Shown here piece by piece: positions 45,951-59,120 of a stretch of DNA of 64,000 nucleotides (the stretch's first letter is position 1; each line of letters opens with the position of its first letter). Under the pieces are notes generated by a model that did not search any database, had not been told where the DNA came from, and saw only the letters and a program-made list of their open reading frames with translations. Position numbers and translations under genes: made by a program. Source of the stretch: Mya arenaria (taxonomy: Eukaryota; Mollusca; Bivalvia; Myida; Myidae); NCBI RefSeq assembly GCF_026914265.1, contig NC_069130.1, positions 17,710,866-17,774,865 on the forward strand, in the 5' to 3' direction.

Positions 45951-47110
45951 TTCTTATGTTCATAGAAGTTCAAGATATAATGAGTTAAACCAAAACGTTC
46001 TTTAATGCGAAAGTTCGATTTGAGTTATTGTTTTTGGTCGATCTATTGTTTCAAAGTCATCACTACATCGTCATTTAAGTACATGTATAACTGAAAATAA
46101 GAATATTGAAATGATAATTAAGATCATACAAAATGATGACAATAAGTTTGTAATAAAGCTTATTGCAAGTAACGCTGTCAATGTAAACAATTATTGTTAA
46201 GACCTTAACGCCATGCCAATCACAGTATTAACCACAAGTCATAAATGCTGGATATGTTTTCTTGCGTTTTAAATACTGGACTGTGAAACAAACGAATCTA
46301 TCATGTTTCTTTTTTTATTTTCATGTAAAAGTACACTCATTGTTTAGATTTTGGAACGTCACGTATGAACATTGCAGAATGGAAGAGTGTCGGTTACACT
46401 TTGTTTAGATATTTAATTGACTAGTACAACTTGATTACAACTTTGTCTTGTCCCTTACATGTATTGCATAATAAAACAAGCAAACTATTTATAGCAAGCT
46501 TGTTGTATGTCAACAACGTCATGGGATTAAGGGACGGAAAATCACTAACAGGAAACTAACGGAATTCACAAAGAAGCAACATAAATCATACATATACTTA
46601 TATACCTAAGCTCCATAACTTCATTACCAATCGCGTTCTTGACCGAATACAAACGCATCTGGCATAAAAAATTATATGGCTGTCTAATATTTTGTTATAA
46701 CGAAAAAGTTTACCCGTTCTTTTTGTATTAATGAACATCAAACTCAGTACGCTAAATAAATAATGCATACATTTTTAGTTATAATTTCTTACGCCAAATA
46801 ACATGTTAGTTTGAATGGTACGGGTTTTAGGGAGTAGAATGTTTTCAGACCGTGCTTTAAGTATGCTCAGGGGCGAGCCAGTGAGAACCACTGTACTCAT
46901 ATTATAGAAGTAAACACTGACGTATTATTCAAGCTTAATCTAATTTAACTATGCTGACAAATTATCGATATCGCTGAATGCATTGGTATTTGGAGTGAAA
47001 AAAAAATCACCAATACCTTTTTTTTTAAAAGGGAGGTTATTAAGAAATAAATTAAAAAAAAAAAACTAATGAAACTCCGAAAATAAGCATACAAGAAACA
47101 CAGTGTGTAC
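45951..47110. other. 5' flank of copy B
   Basis: No clear core promoter. 46370-46560 resembles 53990-54160 (g.atggaagagt, tcccttacat, agcaagct.....tatgtcaac), pointing to duplicated flanks of the gene family. Confidence 0.4.
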
Positions 47111-47286
47111 AATATATTTGTCATGACATAGAGGATATTTGTTTATTTCAGTGTAAGATCGTATTGTAATAAACTCGTGAACATAAAAAATAAAAATAAA
47201 AATATGTTTTTCTATGACACTCATGAAATAAAATACTATCTTACATTGAAATAAACAAATATCCTCTATGTCATGACAAATATATT
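47111..47286. mobile_element. MITE-like element with 55-bp terminal inverted repeats
   Basis: The left terminus 47111-47165 and right terminus 47232-47286 are inverted copies with two mismatches (aatatatttgtcatgacata at the outer ends). Total 176 bp, AT-rich interior, no coding capacity. No target-site duplication could be recognised. Related to the shorter element at 26202-26284. Confidence 0.8.
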
Positions 47287-48790
47287 GAACAAACTGTGTA
47301 GTATGTAATGTACCTACATTTCTGCGGTAGACTGTTGAAATGCCATCTGGGCTTGTTTATATTCTGGAGTTTATAAAACAACGTTAATGAAATGGTTTGA
47401 TGCAAATACTAATGCAAGACGTGTTAGGCTTGTTCAACCAAAAGTCTTATTCCAAAACTGATATTTTTAAAAATGATATTGTCCTAATTTGTGTGTGTGA
47501 TTTAGCAATGACAATATCCTCTATCACTTCATCGTACAAAATTAATGTCATTTTGAAAACTTTATTTGTTTTAATCATGTATTGCAATACAATTAAAAAA
47601 TAACATAATTCAAATCCTGAATCGATACCATTTGCACAACAAAAGGACAGAGTCGATTTGCAATAAACGAAACAGACTATGGTGCCAACCGTTTTGTTAA
47701 TTCGGATATATTCAGGTTGCATTATTTATTTATAGTTATTATGTATTTGAAAAAGTTTTTTATAAGAACTTCACAGACATGTTTGATCAAAACTATCATA
47801 AATTCGTCCAATGTTTACTGCATAAGTTTTTTTTTATATTTTCACTGTAGACTTAACAAGTAAAGTAACCTACTTTAAAAACTACATTAAAAATATTTTG
47901 TTGTGGTATCGTTTAGATATTAACCCTTGGGTGTCGATCATAAACACACGAATTATGAAAGAGCAATTTTTGTCACACAAAAGTTATATTTGATATTAAA
48001 TAACGATTGCATATGTTTGAACAATCGTTGTTGTTTGTACATCAACATAACATTACTCGTATTTAGGAAAGTGTAATCTCATTTCATTTAATCTTGTAAA
48101 AAACAAAAGTTTTATTCGGTTCCATATCAGTTCATATACAAATACTAATGATATTATCCAATTTATCAATTTGTCCAAAACTTGACATTTATATGATGTT
48201 TTTCTCAAAAGACACAATTTATATAAAGAAGTTTTTTTATAGCGAATTTTGAACTTCAGGTTGCTAACATGAAATCTATCGTTACAATAAACGAAACCAA
48301 TCATTTTCGCATTATTATTTTTAAGCGCTGTACATATGCTATCTAGAATTACATTATTCATCGTTATCCACATATTCCTTTGATATTATAAGTCTTGAAT
48401 TTTAAATGCTAATACACACATATGTAAAACGGAAATGAAAATTAATACGTCTACCTATTCTGGAATCAAACTTTTTGTCTTCATTATTTAAAAAATAAAT
48501 ATAAGTATATATCTTTTAATTGGCACGGACTGAATTCGAAGAAATGCTTATGTAATTCAACAAGCCGGAAATTGTGTTCTGACCTTATGACATTGTATAG
48601 TACATATATTCAGAAATGTCGAGTACATCATTGAATTTGTCCATAACTATTTCTTGTCAGAAGGGTTAATAGGGTTTAATAGTGCGTGGTGGAAACTTAA
48701 AACAAATACCATTTGGAACAACACGTGTTTAATTTGGAGTTATCCAGATTTGTTTAAGCCTTACTGAACAGATTTTGGAACATTAACAAC
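47287..48790. other. Intergenic AT-rich DNA
   Basis: No supported feature. Open frames on both strands are short and low-complexity. Confidence 0.4.
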
Positions 48791-49827
48791 ATGAATACGA
48801 CAGTTTTGCAAGATCTAGTGGATATCGCATATAGAGAACGGGCAACTGAAAATATTCCTGCACTTGTTTATACCGCTGTTGTGGCTATAATTGGTATAGT
48901 TGGAAACTCAGCGGTAATTGCGTTTCATCGCTTAAAGAGGATGAAGACGACGTCAACATATCTGATGATACAGATAAATGTAAATGATCTTTTGGTCTCA
49001 CTAATTCAATTTGCCAGCATTGCGTTTTGTCTGAGTGAACTGAATTTTCCAGTATATCTGGATATTTCAGTTGTATTTTGTCACTACATTTGCATTTAAC
49101 ATGGGTTATTTGCTTCTTATTATGATCATAGCAATAGATACCTATAGACTAGTACTTTTTAGAAAAACACTTTAGTATAAAGGCATTCGTAATCGTTGTA
49201 ACGGGAGTGTACGTGTATCCATTCATGACAGCGAGTAGATACTTTTTTCTTCTTGGTACAATTCCAGTCAACAAAACGGTCAACAACGTATCATTTGATG
49301 TTACCGAAAGTGGAATTTTGACTGAAAAATACCCATTTTGGTATTGGTTTACTTTAGTTACGGATTCATTGACGATTGGAATGGTGTTTACAGTATCTGC
49401 AGTGATATACTGGATGCTTTTCAAGAAACAGAAATTCAGGTATAAAATGACCATGCATTCCCTCCCTACTGGAAGACCAGAAGTTTCCCTTGAGAAAGCT
49501 ACAAGTTCAGAGCTAAGGATTGACAAAACGATACCACAAAGCGTTGGCAACATATTGGAATTAGAAACGTCCACTCTGGACATAAACAAACAGACCACAG
49601 ATGAGCTACCGCCTCAAGATGACAAAGTGGAAGAACTAATAAACAAGAACAGGAACATTCAACTGATGATTACAAAAATGAGGTGCTGGATAACAATCGC
49701 CTCTGTTTTGATTACAACAAATGTTGGGGAATCGGATGAGGTACCTGTTTGGCAGAGAGTGATGTTTAGGTCATATATGGTTAATACAAGTATCAAACCT
49801 TACATAATTGGATATTTTAATTCGTGA
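48791..49827 (+). pseudogene. Class A GPCR-like pseudogene, two frameshifts
   Basis: Single-exon relic. TM1 IIGIVGNSAVIAF has the GN signature. TM2 is TYLMIQINVNDLLVSLIQF. A +1 shift near 49080 leads into TM3, VTTFAFNMGYLLLIMIIAID then TYRLV, where the DRY box reads DTY. A second +1 shift near 49170 leads to TM4, KAFVIVVTGVYVYPF. A loop with glycosylation sequons precedes TM5, VTDSLTIGMVFTVSAVIYW, and a long third cytoplasmic loop. TM6 is cut short after WITIASVLITTN. TM7 is NTSIKPYIIGYFNS, where class A receptors have NP..Y. It probably descended from a peptide- or amine-type receptor; the subfamily cannot be named. With two shifts, a lost TM6 and an altered DRY box, it should not encode a working receptor. 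Confidence 0.8.
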
Positions 49828-50812
49828 AAGTACTCATTGAAAACCTTTGATGTATATCGATAAATAGTTTTTCGTATGTCTATTTATACACAATATGTGC
49901 TCTGAAATTAATTTTCATTTCCTTGTATTATTATATATCTGTATCGTTAAAAAGTACGTGTTTTGCAATGTTATATTTTGTATGATATATTCATAACTTC
50001 GAAGCGGTTAAATATTGTCGTGATGCTTCGTTGGAGAATTTTGAACAAAACACCATGACAAAATTTAGTCGGTTTCTAATTTGGATATTCCGTTGCTCTA
50101 CAGGGTGAACGTATTCTTTCGATTGACTATTTTGATTATCTGTAAATAATTTTACCATTTTTTCAATAATATGCGATGGATGTTCTTAAATTAACTTGCA
50201 TTTCATTTTGCCATTATATGTATATCGTTTATAGTGAGTGTTCTTACAATTTAATATGTCTGTACTTCTTATAAAAAAACACGACAATATCTAACCTGTG
50301 ACGAGTTCCCATCAGGTGAAGATTTTCTTTTGTCTTAACTTGTTAAGATTTCACGTAGGATTTGTGTTAATTTGCATATATCTTGTGTAGAATATGTTTT
50401 CGATGTGTATTTCAATTGTCACAACTATTGACAAAAGGGACCAATGTATATTTGTCAAGGATAAGATAGTGAACAGGATATTCGAATGATATAACCATTT
50501 GCAATTTTTATGATATAATTAAAGAATGCTTTCCATGCACATAAAATTATATAAAAAAATAATAACGTTTAGTTTATGACATATAAAGCTTCCATCTATC
50601 ATTATCATTAATGTTGATAATCTAAATTGTGTGTGTGATGTGTTCCCCATCCCCTCTGGCGTACCATAATGTTTCGATTTTCTTCAACCCGAATCCTGTA
50701 CAACAAATACTATCAAACTTATTTCGAATCTGCATACAAAATATTTCAAAAAAATTCCGCGTGCCGCGTATACTCTTTTTATCATAATAAAAAAAATATT
50801 GATACACAGGTT
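49828..50812. other. Intergenic AT-rich DNA
   Basis: Nothing supported. Confidence 0.4.
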
Positions 50813-50899
50813 TGGGAAAAAGTAAAGGTGTATAAGAAACTCAAAGAGGCGGGCTTATCCGCTGTCAGATCTATTGGACCACTTCGACTGTACACATGA
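50813..50899 (+). CDS. Possible short terminal exon, unknown
   Basis: A gatacacag acceptor is followed by VWEKVKVYKKLKEAGLSAVR, then SIGPLRLYT and a TGA, just before an (aat)n run. It has coding-like composition but no family, no upstream exon and a weak pyrimidine tract. Confidence 0.25.
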   Translation, partial: WEKVKVYKKLKEAGLSAVRSIGPLRLYT

Positions 50900-52100
50900 A
50901 TAATAATAATAATAATAATTAAAACTTCAATTTGATCGGATTAAACTTACCATAAAACCGACCTTCATGAGACTCAGACGTAGCAGTTGCGTATACGTAT
51001 GACGCTAACGAATATATTAACGACCTGTGTTTCTTGACGTAACTATACAGAATTATTAACGGATGTTTTATTGCAATAAAAAGCGCTTTAAGTTTTCAAT
51101 TAAACAGTCTATAAATTCGTTAATTTATTGCTTTTTTTCTCTCCTGTATGAACCATTATATTTTTAATCACTGAATACTGAAAATAAAATCTGACGTATC
51201 AAAAATGTATCAAGCTCTGTGTTATCAGTGCATTTTTAATGATTTTGAGTTTTACTCACTAGTGGAAGGTAGGTGGGGTGCTAAAAATACCAATCCTAAA
51301 TACAATCGATACGACAGGGTCTGCTACATGCTAGAATGAAGCGGGCGGAGGACATAAACTGATGAATTCATCTTACTTTAATGCTTACACATTTCATGAG
51401 TTTGAAACTATAATGTCGAAAGATAACTTAGCAGTATATGTTTTGGTAATGCCTAATCTAGACCCATTTGCTATAAATATATTGATTTGACAACATACGA
51501 CCGAATATCTCATAAAAAGTTTTTTTCTATAATTTCGCAAATACATGGAAGACCTTCCGCATAAACTTCCTTACATTGCTTAATTTCATTGTGATTGTTC
51601 TATGATGTTCTTAGAAACTGTACGATTCTCATACCAGCTTCTAGCAGGATCCGGTATGATTAACAACATAATCAAGTGTTTCAAAGTAAAGAATTGGATG
51701 TATTTCCGTTTTCATAACTTTAGGAAATTGTCGATTAAGTATCTACTTCAGATATCCACAAATCCATTGTGAAGTTGAAGCGTTTGAAGGAGCTTCTCAA
51801 CTAGAGTAATATTTCGCTGAAGTCTGTATTCTATTCTACCACGTAAGATGCTGAATAAATTTTACTCTCAAATTTGCTAACAAAATGGTAAAAACATGAT
51901 TACCTCTTTTAGAAAATTGAGGGATCCATCTGCCATTTGAAAAAAATATTTGTATTAGACATATTGTTTTCTTATACTATTTAGTTATATCACGGGAATT
52001 AATTTTCGCTGAACGAGTTTAACTGGTTCAGAATACCACCCAGAACGACACGTCAACTTACCACACTTCAGCTTAAATAACACGCAGAGACGGTAAAAAA
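50900..52100. other. Intergenic AT-rich DNA
   Basis: An (aat)n microsatellite occurs at 50900-50920. Otherwise nothing supported. Confidence 0.4.
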
Positions 52101-52328
52101 TTGCCACACGATCCTTTCTGTGGCACATTCTCGTGGAGGAGGCGGGGTACCATCTATAAAAAGCTGTTTGAATGGCGTGAGGCACACCTACCACCCCATA
52201 TAGACCACCAATTTGAGAAAAACTCGTTAACTAAATTGAATGAAACAAGCAAAGCACAGCCTGGAATATATACCAGAGAACACGTCAAGTATATGCCACC
52301 AATAATTGACGATTCGTTAATTCGTTGA
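52101..52328 (+). CDS. Possible coding fragment, unknown
   Basis: The open frame contains YKKLFEWREAHLPPHIDHQF and EHVKYMPPIIDDSLIR before a TGA. Composition is coding-like and GC is locally raised. No acceptor is obvious and the antisense frame is partly open as well. It could be a terminal exon or a relic. Confidence 0.25.
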   Translation: MPHDPFCGTFSWRRRGTIYKKLFEWREAHLPPHIDHQFEKNSLTKLNETSKAQPGIYTREHVKYMPPIIDDSLIR

Positions 52329-54230
52329 AACAGTTGTTAAGCTGGCAATGAATCGCTGCACATGCGTTTCCCGGTCACTTCTGGTTCTTATTCAGAGCTA
52401 AAGGCAGAGTTCCACCTTGGTTTTGTTGTAAAGGATCACTACAATCCATAGAGATCACTCAGTGAACACGTTGAATATTGAACTCCGGGTTTTTCATGGT
52501 CCCACTAGAGGAAAGACTGAGTACCATTAACAGTTTGGTTAAGAGATAAGACCAACACTTATCGTTAAACCCCACTTTATTTAACCTCCTTATGATAATC
52601 TGTGAAGTAAATTATCCACTACGGTTCATTCAAAACATTATAATGGAAAATATTGAAGTGAACTGGCACATTTAATAAAATATGTATTTTACATGCACGA
52701 TAGTCTTGATGTATAGCGGAGAAATTAATCAATAGTACACACCACACACCCCTGATTTCCCTTCGCATTTCCGTTGTTTTTAAAACACTAAGCTTGTCAG
52801 GGAAGTTTACTTTGTCGGAGTTTAATTGTTCATACTGGTGTGACAGGTATTCAATTATTTCCCAGAACTGATATATAACTGAGTGTAGTTATGGTAGGTT
52901 TTTATAACAGTATATATTTCGTACCGATTCGAACATGTTTGATACTTTATCATCATTACCAATATCAAATTATCACGCTAAAACACCGCTAACTAATACA
53001 TGGCTCGCCTACTGTGCATGTCAATATGCAATACACAACCCGCCTTTTTGAAGTGTTTCATACTCGAGGAAGGGATATCGGCTGGCTACCAAATGTTTGG
53101 CCAGGTATGCCCATTTTTAACCGTGTATGAGTAATTATCTAAAGAAGAAAAGTTCATTTGAATTAAGCAACAGCTTAAATTTTCTGTCAAACGACAGATA
53201 AGGCAACAATAAGCTGTTTTGGTACTGTTGTTGTTATAGACACAACAGAAATGATCTTTGTTGATTTGTAGACATAAGGGGGTCATGCTGGGTAACTGGA
53301 TATAATTAGCTTTTCTAAACGTTTTAACCTCAATCCCTTTGGACCGTGATTTGTGTATAAACATATATAGCTAACAATTTTGTTGATATATCTTAATTAT
53401 ACCATAATAAGTGCTAATGAATTTCATAGTGCTGTTGCTTGCGCTACACTTATACTTCAACTGTTACGCTTTAACCTTATGTGAAAGGTGCAATGTGACT
53501 TTTTCTTTCGATAACTTAAATTTAACCGACCGAATTAAGAATGACTAGTGAGAGCCATAAAGAAAACTAGAGATACAATAGTAACAATGGTTACTTAATT
53601 TTGGCAAAATTCAGATTATCCAAATTTTATAGAAACGTGTGTAACAAATGCGGGTGTTCTAAAAAAAGCACACCATATCATCATAAAACATCATATTTGT
53701 CATATGAATACATTTATCACTGAAAATATAAATACATATATAATGAGCAAGATCACGAGGATAACAAGATAATAAAGTGTTTAAAAAGCTAAAGGCATGT
53801 TAAGGTGTGATTAAATTACGTTTAAACAGATAATTACCGGTCTTACTCCGTATCAATCTCTGCTTCAATCGCAAAAAGCTATACCTTTATATGAATTCCT
53901 GCGTTTTTGATATTGGACTGTTTAACGATCGATTTTTTTTTTTGATTTTTTTAGTGTTTTAATGTATAACTACACTAACGTTTTTACGTGCATGATGGAA
54001 GAGTATATATTATACCTATATGTTTGATCGATAGGTACAGAAACACCGCATTAACATACAACGTTGTTATGTAAACATAAGGTGTTCCCTTACATATTTG
54101 CATCAGATTTACAGCAAGCTGATCGTATGTCAACGTCATGACATCTAGAGACAGAAATTCCATATCATGACCAACATCACTACCTCAGAAGGAACAGTAA
54201 ACATACTAATACTTTTATAAAGTGTGAGGA
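52329..54230. other. Intergenic AT-rich DNA
   Basis: 53990-54160 resembles the 5' flank of copy B (46370-46560). No gene supported. Confidence 0.4.
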
Positions 54231-54234
54231 AAAG

Positions 54235-55700
54235 TTTGTGGCTCGCCTTCTGATATATTTCTGAATTCTGTGTTTTGCATAAAATAGTTGATGACACGTG
54301 ATAGATCCTTTATGTATGATATCAACTTTAGCTCTAATGTTGACAATATTTGCTCTGGTTCGAAACTTTTTTTATCTCAAATTTATCCATGTTTTTTTGT
54401 TATTTGTTCATATTTTTTAAAGCTTTTTTCATTGATAAAATTGAAGCTTGTTCATTACCTAGAAATCTTCGAAATTATAAACATTTTGTTATTTGATTTC
54501 ATAGCTTATTGGCATTGCGCATTAATGTATAGGATGCTGCAGTTAAGTGTCTATGAGAGTTTCCCTTTAACCAAAGAATGGGAAAGACAATGGTTTGTCT
54601 TGATGATGAGTAAGAGTGTACTTTCAGTTAGATTTAGTCACAACTTTCGCTTATATAGCATTAAGAGACAATTAGCTACACTTGGACATACGGGCCAACA
54701 AACAATGGTATGGCTTGGAACACTTAATCATACCATTTAAACCTAGTAGGAGCTCCTTATAATCCACTATGAAATATTATTAAGTAATTAAATAAATGAA
54801 TATGACAATAAGTAAAATCCACAAATGAAATTTATTCTCAAGTTGTTCTATGTATTTGTTTATTTATAGAAATAATGTAATATCACTTTGTTAATCAAAA
54901 AGAGGTCTGGATAAATGCGTACACACATCGATATACATGTACAAATTTAAGTGAACTTAAAGATAAATCTATTGTTTTTTAAATTGAATTGAATAGGCAA
55001 ATACTACCTAAAAAATGAATACAGCAACATCAGAAATATTTGTCGATTGCGGAAAATATGCAGACGCCGAAAACACACGTCTAATGTTTAATGATGTTAT
55101 ATTTATATATGCGTATAAGTGGATATACATAATATGAGTTTTAAATGTCGCTTTTTTACTAAAGATCTGCTTCATCGTTGCTTCTTTGATATAAGAATAA
55201 ATTGAAATAATACCGAAACAAAGAATTACTCTCTTCATGTATATGCTACATGTATGAAATACAAATGAAATTATAACCGTGAACACAAACTCAATCAGAC
55301 ACAGCATAGGCGATCACCCAATGTTTGCAAAGTCACTATATGTTGATAGTTTTGTTATGTTCGTTGTCATAAACGTTATGTCTATCATGTGTGCTCTGGT
55401 AAGTAGTGTAGGAAATTGAACTTTTCAAGTCACAGACACTCGACGTTCTACGTTTGTAATTGACGAAACCGAATATTTCGAGTAAAAAACAACAACAAAT
55501 GAAAATGATTAGGTGTAAATGATAAGTTGCTGGCAGAGTGAGTATTGTACCTTTCTTTACACCCTGTTAGTCAACAATAGTTCCTACCACAATAGGCACA
55601 TCTTTAAGAAAGGAAAGTATGTTAAAGCAGACTGTATTATAAAAGTAAACGGAGTAAGCAAGCAATATATTTACAAAATTAACCCTCGGACAATAAAAAA
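54235..55700. repeat. Segment duplicated at 57380-57880
   Basis: ggctcgc.ttctgata.attt, gacacgtga.agatcct.tat, aactttagct..aatgttg and tctttaagaaaggaaagtat occur in the same order in both places. Here the unit is longer, with about 0.9 kb of extra sequence in the middle. The plus-strand frame 54288-54740 is not preserved in the other copy. Confidence 0.7.
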
Positions 55701-55859
55701 TCAAATAAATAAATATGGGATACATAATATATAATATGTATCACGCTATCGTACGATGCATGGCATTCACATAAAGATGATGTAATTTAAATCATTGCAT
55801 ACCATTTGCATTTCTTGACTCGGTCTCTCATTCCCCAGTGAACTTTCGTCTTTGTTTTT

Positions 55860-56137
55860 GTATTTAGTCGTACATGTTTCCTGCCAGAAACTTTTGTTCG
55901 AATCTTCCACTTTCTGTTTTTGTTTGATTTCCAAATGATCCAATTCTTTATTGCCTATTACCTTATTGGTATTAATTGTTTCGATTTGTTATCATTTTTT
56001 TTTCTTCATGCGCTTAATGTCATCCTTTATCTCCCTTATTATATTTATAGCTGCGGTCGTATCATTAGCCTGATCACAATTAATATGTGTGGCCTCTTTA
56101 CACAAATCCACATCTTCCTTGACACATGAAAAATGAT
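55860..56137 (-). pseudogene. Third B-box/coiled-coil gene relic
   Basis: Reading down from 56137: HSDHFSCVKEDVDLCKEATH, then INCDQANDTTAAINIIREIK, then DDIKRMKKKK before a stop. This matches the end of B-box 2 and start of the coiled coil of copies A and B (LHSEHIPC..EVVDL....INCDKVN). The zinc-finger front is missing and the frame breaks at a run of nine A's near 56000, after which a shifted frame continues with charged sequence. It is a truncated third family member in the same orientation. Confidence 0.6.
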
Positions 56138-57375
56138 CCGAATGTAGAAGTTATTTTGATGACATTTTAACTTTTCACATTAAATTATTTTACATCAGAA
56201 TTTTAAATGTTCAATTTATGTGGATTTCAGATCGTTCTTTTCAATTTGAGACTTAACAATTAACGTCCTTGTTTAAACATTTATTCTTAAAAGTACAGTA
56301 ATTAAATATTGTATGGCTTTATGTTGAACACTTTACTTTAAATCAAAATTATCAGACGAAATACATCAAAATGCTTTTTTAAAATGCATTTTTGTATGAC
56401 GAAATTAAGTGTTGCAAATCATTACAATAGTAGTGTTAAAAGTAAGATATCCAACGCTGGAACCATTCAACTAAAACTAAGTGCTGTACCAAAAACATGC
56501 GCGAGTCCCTTTAACAGTTGGTAAACGTGTCCCATAAACTCTTGGTAAGTTTCACTTAGTCATTCATTAAACATTTACTATAACGTTTCCGGCAAAATTA
56601 CTTCAAGCTTTCGTAGTGGCAGCGTCTTAGTTCCATGTTTCCAAGAATGAGCGTTAAGTGTTGAATAAAGCTATTTACGGATTTTGCTCTAATTTAAAAA
56701 GAACTAGATCTATCACATGAGGTAAAATATGCCCGAATGAAAGTTTACTTGACACGGCAAGCAAATTGAAGGAATGTTATCATTGAGGTTTGGTAACTAT
56801 GCAAATATTGAGCATGCATATAGCTCTTAGAGCAATACAAAACAATTCTCTGTTATGTTAGTATTGCTATTGATGTTTATATAAAACGATCGTCTAATAT
56901 TTCATATTTAACTTATTACCATGGGCTTTGCAAGTTATATAGTGACTCTGAATAACGACTTTGTGCAGTTGTTTTATTAATATTCGCAAAATGTGTCGAG
57001 GAAAAGAGCGTGTACTTTAACTGTAAAAGCTGAACTCTCACAGATTGAACGTTTTGACAACTTTTTTTATATTTTTTTTGTCTTGGAACGAGATGAAGGT
57101 GATAATCCATGGAAACCAGTTATATAAGACTGCTGACAAAAAAAAATAGATCGAAGATTTTTAAATTAAAGTTAAAAAATGATGTTTTGTGCATTTTTCT
57201 TCAACCGTTAGTAACGGTTAAAGCCATAAAACATTAATTTTCGAACGAAAATATGAAAATCTACGATCTGATTTTTGTCAGCAAACTTAAATCGTTGGTA
57301 TCAGATATAATTGCAAATATTTGCTCTTTCCAAGACAAAAAAATAAATAGTAGTAAAAATGGTATATCAGTGAGA
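56138..57375. other. Intergenic AT-rich DNA
   Basis: Nothing supported. Confidence 0.4.
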
Positions 57376-57379
57376 GTGC

Positions 57380-57880
57380 AGCTTAAAGCATAGGCTCGCT
57401 TTCTGATAAATTTCTGACCTATGTGTGTTGAATAAATTATGTGCCGACACGTGACAGATCCTATATGTTTGTTGACAACTTTAGCTGCAATGTTGTCAAA
57501 TCTTGCTCTTCATCGAAACTTTTTTATCTCCTTTTTAGCCATTTTTAATTTGTTATTTATTAACATTTTTAGAGCTTATTTCATTTATAACATTCAAGCT
57601 TGTTTATTATCTAGAAAGTATATATATTTTGGTATTTGATTCCTTAGCTTATGGACCTTGTTATCGATGTATAGGGTACTGCAGTTTGTGTCTATATATG
57701 ATAGTTTCCCTTTAGCAGAGGAATGGGAACGACAATGATTTCTATGGATAATGATGACAGTTAAGAGTATATCTTAAGTACTTTCACTTTAATCTTTAAG
57801 AAAGGAAAGTATATTAAAACAAACTGAAACATAAAATTAAACAGTGTACTCAAGCAACTTCCTCATCTGGTGTTAAAGCC
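57380..57880. repeat. Second copy of the 54235-55700 segment
   Basis: A shorter version of the duplicated segment; both ends match and the middle is deleted relative to the other copy. Confidence 0.65.
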
Positions 57881-58629
57881 GAACGATAGTGATATACTTG
57901 TTAGACTTGGGGGTTTTCTACTTGACTATCCAACAAATAGTCAAAATAAGATATAGTTGTCCTTGGTATAACCAGTACGCTAATACTCACAATTGCACTT
58001 TCTTAACCAAACATAAGGATAATCTTGGCAAATATATTTCTTGCTGCACATGCAACAATATTTTTAACCTCCTTAAAGCAAACACGTGCAGACACAGATT
58101 AAGCAAATGAAGAATACGCATTGATTCACAAAATTGTACCCTTATATCAAATAGAGATGAAGTTTGTCTTGTGATATTCCCTTAACAATATGCCTAGTGT
58201 TGCAATGTTACCAGACAGCAATGCAAAACTTTTAAGATACAGAGCAAAAAAAAGAAATTGGAGAGATATTTAATGTAAATTCAGAGTCATGTTTAAATGT
58301 TAACGAACGATTCATTTTTGTCTTTATGTTCCGATTAAAACAAAGAATTACAGTACAAATTTAATAAAAATCATTGTTTTTAATTCAAATAGTGATACAT
58401 CTATAGTAAATTGATTACTACAGTACGATACTATATGATGTTAGGACAGAACGGACCATCACCTTGCGGGGCTACCTAAACAACAGTTTATAAAAACAAA
58501 ACAAGATAAGGTACAAGGTAAAGACAATTATAAAATGCATGCTAATTAATGTTGGATTTTGATTTTGATTTTATTTAATAGCTAATAGACATCTTTTATT
58601 TACAACTACATCGCAGTTAGCTAGGAACA
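57881..58629. other. Intergenic AT-rich DNA
   Basis: Nothing supported. Confidence 0.4.
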
Positions 58630-59120
58630 GCATGTGCTCGACATCATTTGTTATATAAACGTTCATTCATCGTGATACTTAAACGCGGTACTGATTTAAC
58701 AGAGAAAAAATAATCCATGACTAAATGGCACAAATCATTTATTAATATAAACGTTGGTTTAAACAATATGTATTTCGATATGATATTTACAATAAGTTTA
58801 GTTTGACAAATTTGAGCATAATCAACGCTAACAAAGACATAATATATAATGCATATAAACAAAGAACATGTTAATTATGCACAAAACAACGTTCATCCAT
58901 ATCGGGCCTCCACAACATTACGGCTTTAACAGATTCGTGTTTATTCATGAACAAAATGCGCTACAAATTATTTGGTAAACAAACGTTCATTTATATCTAG
59001 ACTTGATTGCAAATGGTTTCTACATTTTACCCCCAAAACATGTGTCACACATCATTTGGTATATTAACGTTGTCTTGACCGCAAGGCAGTACAACATGTA
59101 CCCTTTATTATGAATAATCA
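58630..59120. repeat. Degenerate 88-90-bp tandem repeat, five or six units
   Basis: Variants of catcatttggtatataaacg and ttcattcat recur at about 58640, 58730, 58870, 58960 and 59050. Units are strongly diverged, so the array is old. Confidence 0.55.

Noticed and set aside
54288..54740. 150-residue plus-strand open frame
   Set aside because: Hydrophobic AT-driven composition, and the frame is not kept in the duplicated copy at 57380-57880.
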